A stretch of DNA of 24,495 bases. Source: Bacteroidota bacterium. Its GTDB lineage: Bacteria > Bacteroidota > Ignavibacteria > UBA10030. Location of the stretch: positions 5,157 to 29,651 of the forward strand of contig DOWV01000147.1 of NCBI GenBank assembly GCA_003519375.1. Direction: 5' to 3'. Each line of letters begins with the position of its first letter. The first letter of the stretch is position 1. The notes beneath the pieces were generated by a model. The model was given only the letters and a program-made list of their open reading frames with translations, searched no databases and had not been told where the DNA came from. Position numbers and translations under genes: made by a program. This document shows positions 1 to 8,395 of the stretch, one piece after another.

Positions 1-2154
1 GTTGCGCTTGTCGGAGCGACCATCCCCCGTAATCAGCATGATCCCGAAGGGAAACCTTTCGTACTGGAACGCGCTTCAATACGCGGCGTGCGATCGAATG
101 GTATGATCTGTTCTGCATATGAATTGAATGTGGGTGACGATGCAGATGGAATCCTGGTACTCGATGCGAAAGCGAAGGTGGGGACGCCATTCGCGAAGCA
201 CATGGGCTGGTCTGATGTTGTCTTTGAGATGGAGGTTACCGCGAATCGTGGCGACTGGCTGAGCCACATTGGCGTGGCTCGAGAAGTGCAAGTTCTTGCG
301 GGCATGAAGGCCAAACTCCCGGGAATCCGGATCAAGGAATCTCGCACGCCGGCCAGGAAGCATGCAACGATAAAAATCCTCGACCGTGAGAAGTGCCTGC
401 GTTATTCATCGCGCGTGCTTAGAAACGTGAAGGTTGGGCCGTCACCGAAATGGATGCAGGAGCGCCTGCAGGCGGTTGGGGTCCGGCCGGTCAGCAATAT
501 CGTGGGTGTGGCGAATTATGGTTTGGTGGAGGCGGGGCAGCCCCTGCATGCTTTCGACTATGACACGCTCGCTGGTCATACGATCATCGTCAAGTGCGCT
601 AAGGAAGGGGAGAAGTTTACAACACTCGACGGCAAAGAGCGCACGTTGGAATCCGACACGCTGATGATCTGTGACGCAGAGAAACCGGTTGCCGTTGCCG
701 GTGTGATGGGCGGAGCGAATACAGAAATCAGCGGCGGGACGACGAGCGTCCTCCTTGAGAGTGCGAATTTTGCGCCTGGAAACATCAGGCGGACCGCGAA
801 GTATCTGGGCCTTTCGACCGACGCGTCTCAGCGTTTCGAGCGCGGTGTGGATATTGAAATGACTTCCTACGCGGTCAACCGCGCTGCGCAGCTGCTGCAG
901 GAGCTGGCGGGTGCGGAAGTGCTCACCGGCGTGATTGACGTGTATCCGGTGAAGCGAAAAGCCGTTTCGATCGCTCTGCGGATTGTGCGAACGAATGCAG
1001 TTTTGGGTACATCGCTGGGGAAGAAAGAAATCGTCGATCATCTTGGGCGGTTGAATTTTGTTGCTGCGCAGGCGGGCAAAGACTTCATCAAGTTCCGCGT
1101 CCCGAGCTTCAGGTATGACGTGGCTGAAGAAATTGACCTGATCGAAGAGGTGGCCCGGGTTCACGGCTATGACAATATCGAGACCAAAACCAGGACGATG
1201 GTCGATTTCTCAAAGCCGATGAAGTCGTGGACGACGGAGGATGAGCTCAGGAAGTATTTTATCGGTGCAGGATTCCACGAAATCCTCACCTATAGTCTTC
1301 AGGATAGAACGACAGCCGGGATCGGTGGATTGGTCCCGGTCGAGGTTCTGAATCCCGTTAGCGCTGAGGCCACGGCACTGCGTACGAGCTTGCTGCCTGG
1401 GGCTTTGGCAGTGGTTCAACACAATCGGTCGCACGGGCAGCCTGATCTACGCCTGTTCGAGATTGGAAACGTTTTTCACGTGAAGAAGGAAGGTTCTTCA
1501 GACGATCTTTCAGGTTATGACGAAGAAGACCGGATTCTCATCCTTGCAACCGGGAGCTTCCTTCCCATACAGTTCGGGACGGAGCATCGCAAAGTCGATC
1601 TGCTTGACATCAGGGGAGAGGCCGAGGCGTTCCTCTCCAAGTTTTGCCTTGACAAATACAGGTTTATTTCTTATGATAGCGTCAGCGCTTTAATTGAGAG
1701 CGCTCTAGCAGTTGAAATCAATGGTAGTTATGCCGGATTTCTCGGTAAAGTTAGCAAGTCAATCGCACAAAGGTTTGATATTGACGATGAAATCTTTGTG
1801 TGTGAGTTGAAGTTGCATGTGCTGGAGAAAGGTTGGATCACCGAGAAAAAGCTAACTCCGTTGCCGCGGTTTCCCAGTGTTCGTCGAGACCTTGCCTTTG
1901 TGGTCGATCAGAGCACGGAACAGGAAAGTGTGGCGCGGACCATCAAGGAGGTTGGTGGAACCCTGCTGGCCGGTTTGATCTTGTTTGATGTGTTTGTCGG
2001 AGATCAGGTCGGGGCTGGAAAGAAAAGCCTGGCGTACTCGCTGGAGCTCCAGCCGTTGGATAGGACGTTGACGGAGCGCGAGATCGATGCAGAAATTACA
2101 CGCATCGTGAGCAGCGTCGAGTCAATGTGTCACGCAAAGCTGCGGGCGTTGTAA
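1..2154 (+). CDS. pheT: Phenylalanine--tRNA ligase beta subunit, 5'-truncated by window edge
   Basis: Beta chain of the heterotetrameric phenylalanyl-tRNA synthetase, which charges tRNA-Phe in the cytoplasm. The frame is open from base 1, so the gene starts upstream. 717 codons are present of the roughly 800 usual for the family. The first visible residues include ERASIRGVRSNGMICSAYEL, the conserved part of the N-terminal tRNA-binding OB domain, so an internal ATG at 88 is not the start. The B3/4 editing region follows (PLHAFDYD, TLDGKERTL, AGVMGG), then the B5 and catalytic-like core (LRTSLLPG, LRLFEIGNVF). The C-terminal ferredoxin-fold anticodon-binding domain begins at LPRFPSVRRDLAFVVD and ends with LQPLDRTLTEREI. 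pheS is presumably just upstream, outside the window. Identification is firm. Confidence 0.97.
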   Translation, partial: VALVGATIPRNQHDPEGKPFVLERASIRGVRSNGMICSAYELNVGDDADGILVLDAKAKVGTPFAKHMGWSDVVFEMEVTANRGDWLSHIGVAREVQVLAGMKAKLPGIRIKESRTPARKHATIKILDREKCLRYSSRVLRNVKVGPSPKWMQERLQAVGVRPVSNIVGVANYGLVEAGQPLHAFDYDTLAGHTIIVKCAKEGEKFTTLDGKERTLESDTLMICDAEKPVAVAGVMGGANTEISGGTTSVLLESANFAPGNIRRTAKYLGLSTDASQRFERGVDIEMTSYAVNRAAQLLQELAGAEVLTGVIDVYPVKRKAVSIALRIVRTNAVLGTSLGKKEIVDHLGRLNFVAAQAGKDFIKFRVPSFRYDVAEEIDLIEEVARVHGYDNIETKTRTMVDFSKPMKSWTTEDELRKYFIGAGFHEILTYSLQDRTTAGIGGLVPVEVLNPVSAEATALRTSLLPGALAVVQHNRSHGQPDLRLFEIGNVFHVKKEGSSDDLSGYDEEDRILILATGSFLPIQFGTEHRKVDLLDIRGEAEAFLSKFCLDKYRFISYDSVSALIESALAVEINGSYAGFLGKVSKSIAQRFDIDDEIFVCELKLHVLEKGWITEKKLTPLPRFPSVRRDLAFVVDQSTEQESVARTIKEVGGTLLAGLILFDVFVGDQVGAGKKSLAYSLELQPLDRTLTEREIDAEITRIVSSVESMCHAKLRAL

Positions 2155-2197
2155 GAGCGCGCTGCGGATAGTTCAGTAAACCTAGAGGAGACCTCCT

Positions 2198-2539
2198 TTG
2201 CCAGATCAGCATGTCGACGCTGAGGTTTTGAGCGGCAAGGACATAAAGAGTCTTGAATCTTCGCTGGAAGCTTTATGGGAGAAAGCGCGGAGAGTTTCTG
2301 AAACGCTCGTCCACATGCGTGAGGCGAACGCAGAGCTCTTGAAACGCATTGAAACCCTCGAGTCCTCGGATGAGAATATGAAGAGGGAACTCGCCGGCAA
2401 GGAGCGGGAACTGGACCTTCTGCGGAAAGAAGCGCTCCGCCTACAGTCCAATGGTTCGAACTTCCTCACGAAAGAAGAAAAGGAGGCACTGAAAGCAAGG
2501 ATCAAGGACCTGATCATCAAGATCAACTCACGCTTATAA
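2198..2539 (+). CDS. Small coiled-coil protein upstream of zapA (ZauP/ZapB-like candidate)
   Basis: A 113-residue, highly charged, almost entirely alpha-helical protein. Heptad-like leucines run from about residue 12 to the end, with a short basic-hydrophobic tail (LKARIKDLIIKINSRL). It has no signal peptide or membrane segment. The start is TTG at 2198, chosen because GAGGAG at 2185-2190 lies 7 nt upstream and no in-frame ATG fits. It follows pheT by 43 nt and precedes zapA by 84 nt. Small coiled-coil partners encoded directly upstream of zapA are known in other bacteria (for example ZauP of Caulobacter), and ZapB is a similar coiled coil that binds ZapA. The role as a ZapA partner is therefore inferred from position and shape, not from recognisable sequence identity. 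Confidence 0.75.
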   Translation: MPDQHVDAEVLSGKDIKSLESSLEALWEKARRVSETLVHMREANAELLKRIETLESSDENMKRELAGKERELDLLRKEALRLQSNGSNFLTKEEKEALKARIKDLIIKINSRL

Positions 2540-2623
2540 GTCCTGTGTTCTTGTTTTGGTCGCGGCGAAGGCTGGATCTTAGGGAATGTCGATCGCCATC
2601 ACATTAATGATGCGTACGAGCCT

Positions 2624-2932
2624 ATGAACGGAAAGAGTATAAAAGTAAAAATCTTCGGTTCAGAGTACCCCCTTCGTGGAGAGAATGAAGACTTCACGAA
2701 AAAGATCGCAGCCTACGTGGATACTATGATATCTACGATTCACGAGAAGATACCGGAGCAACCGCCTTTGACAGTCGCGGTGCTGTCTGCTCTGAATATC
2801 ACTGAAGATCTCATGAAAGAACGAGAGCGAAGCCAACAGTCGTTGACACATTTGGAAACTGAAATCATCAAATTGTCCAACTACCTCGATAATTGTCTGG
2901 AAGCTGACACGACCGTACCGAAAAGTGAGTAA
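2624..2932 (+). CDS. zapA: Cell division protein ZapA
   Basis: A 102-residue cytoplasmic protein that bundles FtsZ filaments at midcell. The N-terminal ZapA signature is visible: KSIKVKIFGSEYPLRGENED, with a small beta-hairpin head, then the helix around FTKKIAAYVDTMISTIHEK and the AVLSALNITEDLMK segment. A C-terminal coiled coil of about 35 residues mediates tetramerisation in the family. The length is typical. The Shine-Dalgarno sequence is weak. The neighbouring coiled-coil gene upstream and the structured RNA downstream match the zapA-ssrS arrangement seen widely in bacteria. Confidence 0.88.
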   Translation: MNGKSIKVKIFGSEYPLRGENEDFTKKIAAYVDTMISTIHEKIPEQPPLTVAVLSALNITEDLMKERERSQQSLTHLETEIIKLSNYLDNCLEADTTVPKSE

Positions 2933-3024
2933 CCAGATCTCTCGAATGTTCTTTCAAACAACATAGGCGGTCGGACGAATTGTATTTCGAAATTCCGCAC
3001 CGTCAGCCGTGATCAAAACTTATT

Positions 3025-3202
3025 AAAGAACCTGACAGTTACTTTAATAGGGAGCTTGACTCATAAGCGTGGAGCGCAGGCCACCTCTCCGCCTCGGTGG
3101 AGATGCCAAGCGACGACTCCGCCGCGCAAGCGTCGGACGAGCGGGTAGTGGAAGTGTGAAATGCTTAGGCGGGCACCCACTGTGTTGAAACTGAGGTTCT
3201 TT
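3025..3202 (+). ncRNA. ssrS: Probable 6S RNA (ssrS) between zapA and rny
   Basis: The 341-nt gap between zapA and rny holds no credible protein gene but has a strong long-range stem. AAAGAACCT (3025-3033) pairs perfectly with AGGTTCTTT (3194-3202), and after a 2-nt GA bulge CAGTT (3036-3040) pairs with AACTG (3189-3193). This gives 14 base pairs enclosing a 178-nt unit, the usual 6S size. Inside, TAAGC (near 3064-3068) can pair with GCTTA (near 3163-3167), separated from the closing stem by large unpaired strands like the 6S central bubble. Apical hairpins include one with a GCAA loop near 3128. 6S RNA binds sigma70 RNA polymerase and is often found beside zapA. No family search was possible. 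No clear promoter or terminator was found; a T8 run at 3236-3243 lacks a good hairpin. Confidence 0.6.
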
Positions 3203-3273
3203 CAATACACCTTGATCTTCGGCCGACGAGTGCGGTTTTTTTTGAGTAAAGAGGCGTTGAAGAAGGAGCGTCT

Positions 3274-4839
3274 ATGTTCTCGGATATTATCATACCCATC
3301 GTTGCTGTGGTGCTTGCCGGCCTGGCATTCTATGCCGGCTGGTACGTAAACACGCGTTCAGGTCAGAATAAAATCACAAGTGCGGAAGACCGGGCGAAGC
3401 GCCTTATCGAAGAAGCGGAGAAAGACGGAAACACCCTCAAACGCGAGAAGCTGCTGGAGGCGAAAGACGAGTGGTACAAACGCAAGAAGGAGTTCGAGGC
3501 GGAAGCGCAATCAAAGCGGAGCAAGATTCAAGCCTTCGAAAAACAGCTGATTTCGCGTGAAGAAAACGTCGACCGTAAGCTCGATCTTCTGAGCAAGAAG
3601 GAAGTAGCGCTGCAGGTTCTTGATAAAGAGCTGGCGGAAAAGAGAAAGCGGTTTGACGAAAGGGAAAAGGAGCTGGCCAGGCTTGTCGGCGAGGAAAACA
3701 CCCGGCTGGAGCGTATTTCCGGCATTACTCGCGAAGAAGCCAAGAAACAGCTTGCAGATAACCTTATCGAGATCGTAAAGTCCGAATCAGCCCAAATGAT
3801 CAAGGAGGTGCGCGATAAGGCCAAGGAGGAGGCAAAACGGGACGCCCACAAGCTCATTATACAGGCCATTCAACGGACTGCGGCAGATCACACCGTCGAG
3901 TCGACTGTAAGCGTCCTGAACCTCGAGAGCGATGAAATGAAGGGGAGGATTATCGGCCGTGAAGGGAGAAATATCAGAGCATTCGAGGCGGCTACAGGTG
4001 TAGATGTTATAGTAGATGACACACCCGAAGCCGTTATCCTGTCAGGATTTGACCCGTTTCGGCGAGAAGTTGCTAGATTGTCCCTCGAGCGGCTCATTGC
4101 CGACGGAAGGATCCACCCGGCCCGAATTGAAGAGGTGGTTGAAAAGGTCAGGAAGGAGCTGGAAGAGGAAACGGTCAGAACCGGTGAAAATGCCCTTCTT
4201 GAGGTCGGACTTCATGGTGCGCATGCGGAAATTGTCAAGCATATCGGAAGGATGAAATATCGATCCAGCTATGGTCAGAATTTGCTTCAACACAGCATCG
4301 AAGTCTCTTTCCTGAGCGGCATCATGGCTGCCGAGCTTAATCTGGATCCTATGCTTGCCAAACGGGGTGGGCTGCTTCACGATATCGGCAAGACGATCGA
4401 CAGGAGCGTTGAAGGTCCTCACGCCCTCCTCGGGTACGAGCTTTGCAAGAAATTCAATGAGCATCCAATCGTCTCCAATGCTGTAGGGTCGCACCATGAG
4501 GACATCCCCATGGAGCACCCGATCGCAGCTCTGGTACAGGCAGCAGACGCTATCAGCGGCGCCAGACCGGGTGCAAGACGAGAGTCAGTCGAAGGTTACG
4601 TGAAGCGCCTTGAAAAGCTTGAGTCCCTGGCGAAATCGTTCAATGGCGTCGTGAACACCTATGCGATCCAGGCTGGGAGGGAAATCCGCGTGATTTGCAA
4701 TCACGAACTCCTCGATGACGCCGCGGCGGACCAGCTTTCTCATGAGATTTCGAACAAGATTCAACAAGAAATGGAGTATCCCGGACAGATCAAGGTGACG
4801 GTGATCCGGGAATTCAGATCCGTTTCGTTCGCAAAGTAG
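3274..4839 (+). CDS. rny: Ribonuclease Y
   Basis: Membrane-anchored endoribonuclease that initiates mRNA decay. The domain order is canonical over 521 residues (family about 515-520). There is an N-terminal transmembrane helix at about residues 4-24, then a long charged coiled coil from about 33 to 205. The KH RNA-binding domain carries GRIIGREGRNIRAFE at 224-238. The HD domain has its metal ligands at H340, H369-D370 (LLHDIGK) and D425. AAGGAG lies 8 nt before the ATG at 3274. The gene follows the 6S candidate and precedes coaE by 88 nt. That gap holds a short GGCC-rich inverted repeat near 4876-4888 without a T tract. Identification is firm. Confidence 0.97.
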   Translation: MFSDIIIPIVAVVLAGLAFYAGWYVNTRSGQNKITSAEDRAKRLIEEAEKDGNTLKREKLLEAKDEWYKRKKEFEAEAQSKRSKIQAFEKQLISREENVDRKLDLLSKKEVALQVLDKELAEKRKRFDEREKELARLVGEENTRLERISGITREEAKKQLADNLIEIVKSESAQMIKEVRDKAKEEAKRDAHKLIIQAIQRTAADHTVESTVSVLNLESDEMKGRIIGREGRNIRAFEAATGVDVIVDDTPEAVILSGFDPFRREVARLSLERLIADGRIHPARIEEVVEKVRKELEEETVRTGENALLEVGLHGAHAEIVKHIGRMKYRSSYGQNLLQHSIEVSFLSGIMAAELNLDPMLAKRGGLLHDIGKTIDRSVEGPHALLGYELCKKFNEHPIVSNAVGSHHEDIPMEHPIAALVQAADAISGARPGARRESVEGYVKRLEKLESLAKSFNGVVNTYAIQAGREIRVICNHELLDDAAADQLSHEISNKIQQEMEYPGQIKVTVIREFRSVSFAK

Positions 4840-4927
4840 GCCAAGTAGGTTGAGTGGGCTTAGCAGGCGACCAGGCCCGGAAGGCCGGACCGGATAGAGC
4901 GACATCACCGCACAAGAAAGTTCAGGC

Positions 4928-5557
4928 GTGGGCAAACGGAAAAAACACTTTCTTCGGATCGGTGTTACGGGCGGCATTGGGAGCGGCAAGTCGCTCGTCT
5001 GTGCTTTGTTCTCAGAGTTTGGCTTCCCGGTACTCTCGGCAGATAATATCGCCAAGAGGCTCCTCCGTTCAGATCCATCCTTGCGACGGAAACTGACGTT
5101 GCTCCTCGGCCCTGAGGCGTACACGAGGAGTGGAGCGCTCGACAGGGGATACGTGGCGTCCCGCATCTTCTCGGATGCTTCGTTACAACACTCGGTAAAT
5201 CGACTTGTGCATCCAGAAGTTGAATCGACTCTTGACAAGGAATTTCAGAAGCTGAAGAAGAGTGGGAAGAACTCCGCCATCGTCGAAGCTGCCCTGATCT
5301 TCGAAGCGGGATACGACGCTGAGCTTGATTTGGTGATCGTCGTCGACGCGCCGCAAGCCCAGCGGATCATGCGAGTCCGGAGACGTGACGGGAGTCGTGA
5401 GGTGGACGTGCGCAGGCGAATGAAGGCTCAATGGCCTGTGGAGAAGAAATTGAAGAAGGCCGACTATGTAATTCGCAACGCTGGTTCGAGAACGAAGCTT
5501 CGACAGTCTGTACGATTCCTTGCCGGCGTGCTCAACACCATCGCTGAGAACCAATGA
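4928..5557 (+). CDS. coaE: Dephospho-CoA kinase
   Basis: Catalyses the last step of coenzyme A synthesis: ATP-dependent phosphorylation of the ribose 3'-hydroxyl of dephospho-CoA. The 209-residue protein has the Walker A motif GGIGSGKS at 15-22, the SADNIAKRLL segment with Asp39 (substrate/catalytic Asp), the HPEVE motif and a lid region with R-x-x-R-R-D. Length is normal. The start is taken as GTG at 4928 because it places the P-loop at the usual distance and no ATG is in frame nearby; the Shine-Dalgarno sequence is weak. The stop overlaps the next gene by 4 nt (ATGA), so the two are probably translationally coupled. Confidence 0.95.
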   Translation: MGKRKKHFLRIGVTGGIGSGKSLVCALFSEFGFPVLSADNIAKRLLRSDPSLRRKLTLLLGPEAYTRSGALDRGYVASRIFSDASLQHSVNRLVHPEVESTLDKEFQKLKKSGKNSAIVEAALIFEAGYDAELDLVIVVDAPQAQRIMRVRRRDGSREVDVRRRMKAQWPVEKKLKKADYVIRNAGSRTKLRQSVRFLAGVLNTIAENQ

Positions 5558-6750
5558 CGAACAATTCAGAACTATTCGAGAAGGAAGATCAACTCTTCTT
5601 TCATACATATAAACGCCTCGGCCTGGATATTGTCCGGGGCGAAGGTGCGACCCTCATCGCCCGGGATGGAAAACAGTACACCGATTTCTTTGGCGGACTT
5701 GCAGTCAATGCGCTGGGGTATAATCACCCGAAGGTGAATGAAGCTATTATTCGACAGGTCCAGCTGTACATCCACCTTTCGAACTTCTACGTGCAGGAAC
5801 CTCAGGTATTGCTGGCGGAGAAGCTTCTGAAGGCATCCGGGTACAAACGAGTGTTTTTCGGGAACAGCGGGACGGAAGCGATCGAGGGTGCGATCAAGCT
5901 CGCCAGAAAATGGGGACAGAAAGAGGGAAAGACCCAATTGATCGGGCTGACGAATTCCTTCCACGGCCGGACGATGGGTGCTCTCTCATTAACCGAGCGG
6001 CAGAAATACCGGGAAGGCTATGAGCCGTTTCTTCCGAACGTCAGCCACGTTGGCTTCAACGACGTGACGCAGCTTCGCGTCGCAGTGAACGCTCAAACAC
6101 TCGGTGTCGTCCTTGAATTCATCCAGGGTGAAGGCGGTGTCAATGTCGTGAGCCCTGAGTTCGCCGCGGCACTGAACGAGCTGCGCGATCGTTTCGGATT
6201 TCTGATCATCGGCGATGAGATTCAATCAGGTATCGGACGAACCGGAACGTTTTTCGGCTTTGAGCATTTTGGAGTACGGCCCGACATCGTTGTCGTGGCA
6301 AAAGCTGTCGGAGGCGGACTTCCTCTGGGGGCCTTCATGGGGAACGAAAAGGTCGCCGACGTTCTTTCGTACGGAGCCCACGGTACGACCTTCGGGGGCA
6401 ATCCGGTCGCCTGTGCGGCGGGGATTGCGGTGCTGACCGAGATTCTGGACAATGGTTTGATGCGCCAGGCGAAGGAGATAGGCTCTTATCTGAAAAACCG
6501 CTTTGGGGCAATGCAAAAAGAATTTCCGGCTCTCATCCGGGAAGTGCGGGGATTCGGATGCATGCTGGGCGTGGACCTGACCATCGATGGACAGCCGATT
6601 GTCGATCAACTCCAGGAGCGAGGATACCTTGTGAATTGCACGCATCAGACGGTCTTGCGCTTTCTTCCGCCATTCATTGTGACACGAGATCAGTGCGATT
6701 CGCTGCTGCATCACCTGCAAGAGATTCTCAGCAGACTGAAATCAATGTAG
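5554..6750 (+). CDS. argD: Class III PLP aminotransferase, acetylornithine aminotransferase type
   Basis: A 398-residue fold-type I class III aminotransferase. It shows the PLP phosphate-binding GNSGTEAIEGAIKLAR, the FHGRTMGALS motif, the cofactor-binding Asp221 in IIGDEIQSG and the Schiff-base Lys250 in VVAKAVGGGLPLGAF. The C-terminal LVNCTHQTVLRFLPP resembles ArgD, which transaminates N-acetylornithine in arginine synthesis. However, no other arginine gene is nearby, and succinylornithine, lysine-pathway or GABA/beta-alanine type substrates cannot be excluded from sequence alone. It overlaps coaE by 4 nt and is followed by a strong hairpin, so it ends this transcription unit. The family call is firm; the substrate is less certain. 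Confidence 0.75.
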   Translation: MTNNSELFEKEDQLFFHTYKRLGLDIVRGEGATLIARDGKQYTDFFGGLAVNALGYNHPKVNEAIIRQVQLYIHLSNFYVQEPQVLLAEKLLKASGYKRVFFGNSGTEAIEGAIKLARKWGQKEGKTQLIGLTNSFHGRTMGALSLTERQKYREGYEPFLPNVSHVGFNDVTQLRVAVNAQTLGVVLEFIQGEGGVNVVSPEFAAALNELRDRFGFLIIGDEIQSGIGRTGTFFGFEHFGVRPDIVVVAKAVGGGLPLGAFMGNEKVADVLSYGAHGTTFGGNPVACAAGIAVLTEILDNGLMRQAKEIGSYLKNRFGAMQKEFPALIREVRGFGCMLGVDLTIDGQPIVDQLQERGYLVNCTHQTVLRFLPPFIVTRDQCDSLLHHLQEILSRLKSM

Positions 6751-6789
6751 GTTGTTTGTCTGCGGATGTGTCTTCCGGTTTTCATTTGG

Positions 6790-6830
6790 ACGAGAGCCTG
6801 GTTCCCGGTAGATCGGAATCAGGCTCTCGT
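6790..6830 (+). terminator. Strong hairpin after the aminotransferase gene
   Basis: An 11-bp perfect stem, ACGAGAGCCTG (6790-6800) with CAGGCTCTCGT (6820-6830), extends inward by a G-T pair and TTCC/GGAA (6802-6805 with 6815-6818) to a 9-nt loop. The following tract is only GTTTGAC, so intrinsic termination may be incomplete. The hairpin separates the coaE/argD unit from purF. Confidence 0.7.
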
Positions 6831-6901
6831 GTTTGACATCCATAAGCGCGTGTGAACGAACGATCCTTGTGTGGGCTGGAAAATTTCACTACTTTGAACG
6901 T

Positions 6902-8395
6902 ATGACGGAACGAGACCAACTGGAAGGAAAACCGCGCTGTCATTGCGGAATCTTCGGCATCTTCAACCATCCCGAGGCCGCCGTCATGACCTATTATGGT
7001 CTTCACGCTTTGCAGCATCGCGGCCAGGAAGCAACGGGTATTGTGACCAGTGATTTTGATTTCACCAGACGTCGTCCGAGATTCCTCACGCACAAGGGGG
7101 TCGGACTGGTCGCTGATGTATTCAAAGATGCGAACATTCTGAAGGACCAGCTACGGGGCCGCTCTGCGATAGGACACAATCGCTACTCGACGACCGGAGC
7201 CTCAGAAAACAAGTTGAATATCCAGCCCTTTGTCGTCAATTATCGGGGCGGTAATCTCGCCCTGAGCCACAACGGAAATCTGACGAACTTCAAAACCCTG
7301 CGTGAGCGACTTGAGGGAGAAGGAACGATATTTCAATCCACTTCCGACAGCGAGATCATTCTTCACCTCACGGCACGGAGCAGAAAAGAGAATCAGATTC
7401 AGCAAATCAAGGAAGCACTGGAAACTGTCGAAGGTGCTTACTCGCTCGTGATTCTGACAGACACAAGCCTGATTGCAGCTCGGGATCCGCATGGATTCCG
7501 GCCGCTGGCTCTTGGAAGACTGGGCGACGCTTTTGTCGTCGCTTCGGAGACGTGCGCCTTTGATATTATCGGGGCAGAATATGTCGGTGATGTCGAGCCC
7601 GGCGAGATTCTCGTTATTGATCGGGAGGGAATCGACTCCGGAACGCTGAAATCGTATCACGTCGCCAAGCCGGTCCAGCGCCACCATTGCATCTTCGAGT
7701 ACATTTACTTTTCACGGCCGGACAGCAAAATCTTTGGCGAAAACGTTGACAAGGTCCGTCGGAAGCTTGGAAAGCTCCTGGCCGATCAGTCGCCGGTGAA
7801 GCCGGAGAGCGCAGATGACAAGGTCGTCGTCATCAGCGTACCCGATTCAAGTAATACGGCAACACTTGGATTCGTCAGAGAGTCGAATAAACGCGGCGAG
7901 GACGTCAAACTTGAGATTGGCCTTATCAGAAGTCACTATGTCGGCCGCACGTTCATTATGCCCGACCAGGGGAGCCGCGAGTTTAAGGTCAAGACGAAAT
8001 TCAACACCGTGAAGGGAGTCATCAAAGGCCGCAAGGTCGTCATTGTGGACGACTCCATTGTCCGTGGAACGACGTCCCGGCTGCTCGTCCGCCTTATCCG
8101 TGAAGCTGAACCGAAGGAAATTCATTTTCGCGTCTATTCACCGCCGATCAAATTTCCATGTCACTACGGCATGGATTTCCCGAGCAAAGAGGAGCTGATT
8201 GCAAACCGGTGCGACAGCGACGTGGAGAAGATCAGGCAGGAACTTGGGGTTGACTCACTCGCGTATCTTTCGATGGAGAACCTGCTCGAAGCGGCGCCGC
8301 ACGAAGGCGGAGCCCATTACTGCACTGCATGTTTCAGCGGCACCTATCCTGTCGCATTCGATAGTGAAACCACCAAGGACGCCAACGACTCCTGA
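6902..8395 (+). CDS. purF: Amidophosphoribosyltransferase, Fe-S type
   Basis: First committed enzyme of purine synthesis: PRPP plus glutamine gives 5-phosphoribosylamine. The N-terminal nucleophile amidase domain starts at Cys15 (CGIFGIF) after a 14-residue propeptide, as in the Bacillus-type enzyme. The ATG at 6902 is chosen because it gives that short propeptide; a TTG at 6833 would overlap the terminator region and add 23 unlikely residues. YYGLHALQHRGQEATGI and the C-terminal PRPP loop VVIVDDSIVRGTTS are intact. Four cysteines at 263, 420, 474 and 477 match the spacing of the [4Fe-4S] ligands of the Bacillus enzyme, implying oxygen sensitivity. 497 residues. No clear Shine-Dalgarno sequence. 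The stop and the next start share one base (TGATG). Confidence 0.96.
   Translation: MTERDQLEGKPRCHCGIFGIFNHPEAAVMTYYGLHALQHRGQEATGIVTSDFDFTRRRPRFLTHKGVGLVADVFKDANILKDQLRGRSAIGHNRYSTTGASENKLNIQPFVVNYRGGNLALSHNGNLTNFKTLRERLEGEGTIFQSTSDSEIILHLTARSRKENQIQQIKEALETVEGAYSLVILTDTSLIAARDPHGFRPLALGRLGDAFVVASETCAFDIIGAEYVGDVEPGEILVIDREGIDSGTLKSYHVAKPVQRHHCIFEYIYFSRPDSKIFGENVDKVRRKLGKLLADQSPVKPESADDKVVVISVPDSSNTATLGFVRESNKRGEDVKLEIGLIRSHYVGRTFIMPDQGSREFKVKTKFNTVKGVIKGRKVVIVDDSIVRGTTSRLLVRLIREAEPKEIHFRVYSPPIKFPCHYGMDFPSKEELIANRCDSDVEKIRQELGVDSLAYLSMENLLEAAPHEGGAHYCTACFSGTYPVAFDSETTKDANDS

Noticed and set aside
88..2154. ATG at 88 as the pheT start.
   Set aside because: The frame is open to base 1 and encodes conserved PheT residues before this Met, so the true start is outside the window.
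3236..3243. T8 run as a terminator for the 6S candidate.
   Set aside because: Only a 3-bp stem can be drawn immediately upstream; the run may still mark an end, but the sequence does not support it as an intrinsic terminator.
3161..3349. A 62-residue open frame overlapping the 6S candidate and the start of rny.
   Set aside because: It lies inside the structured RNA and the rny N-terminus, has no ribosome binding site and no recognisable sequence.
4876..4888. GGCC inverted repeat between rny and coaE as a terminator or riboswitch.
   Set aside because: Short stem, no T tract and no recognisable aptamer; rny and coaE are probably cotranscribed.
6833..6901. TTG at 6833 as the purF start, or TTGACA at 6833-6838 as its promoter.
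   Set aside because: The TTG would abut the terminator and add 23 unneeded residues before the usual propeptide. The TTGACA has no -10 box at 16-18 nt.
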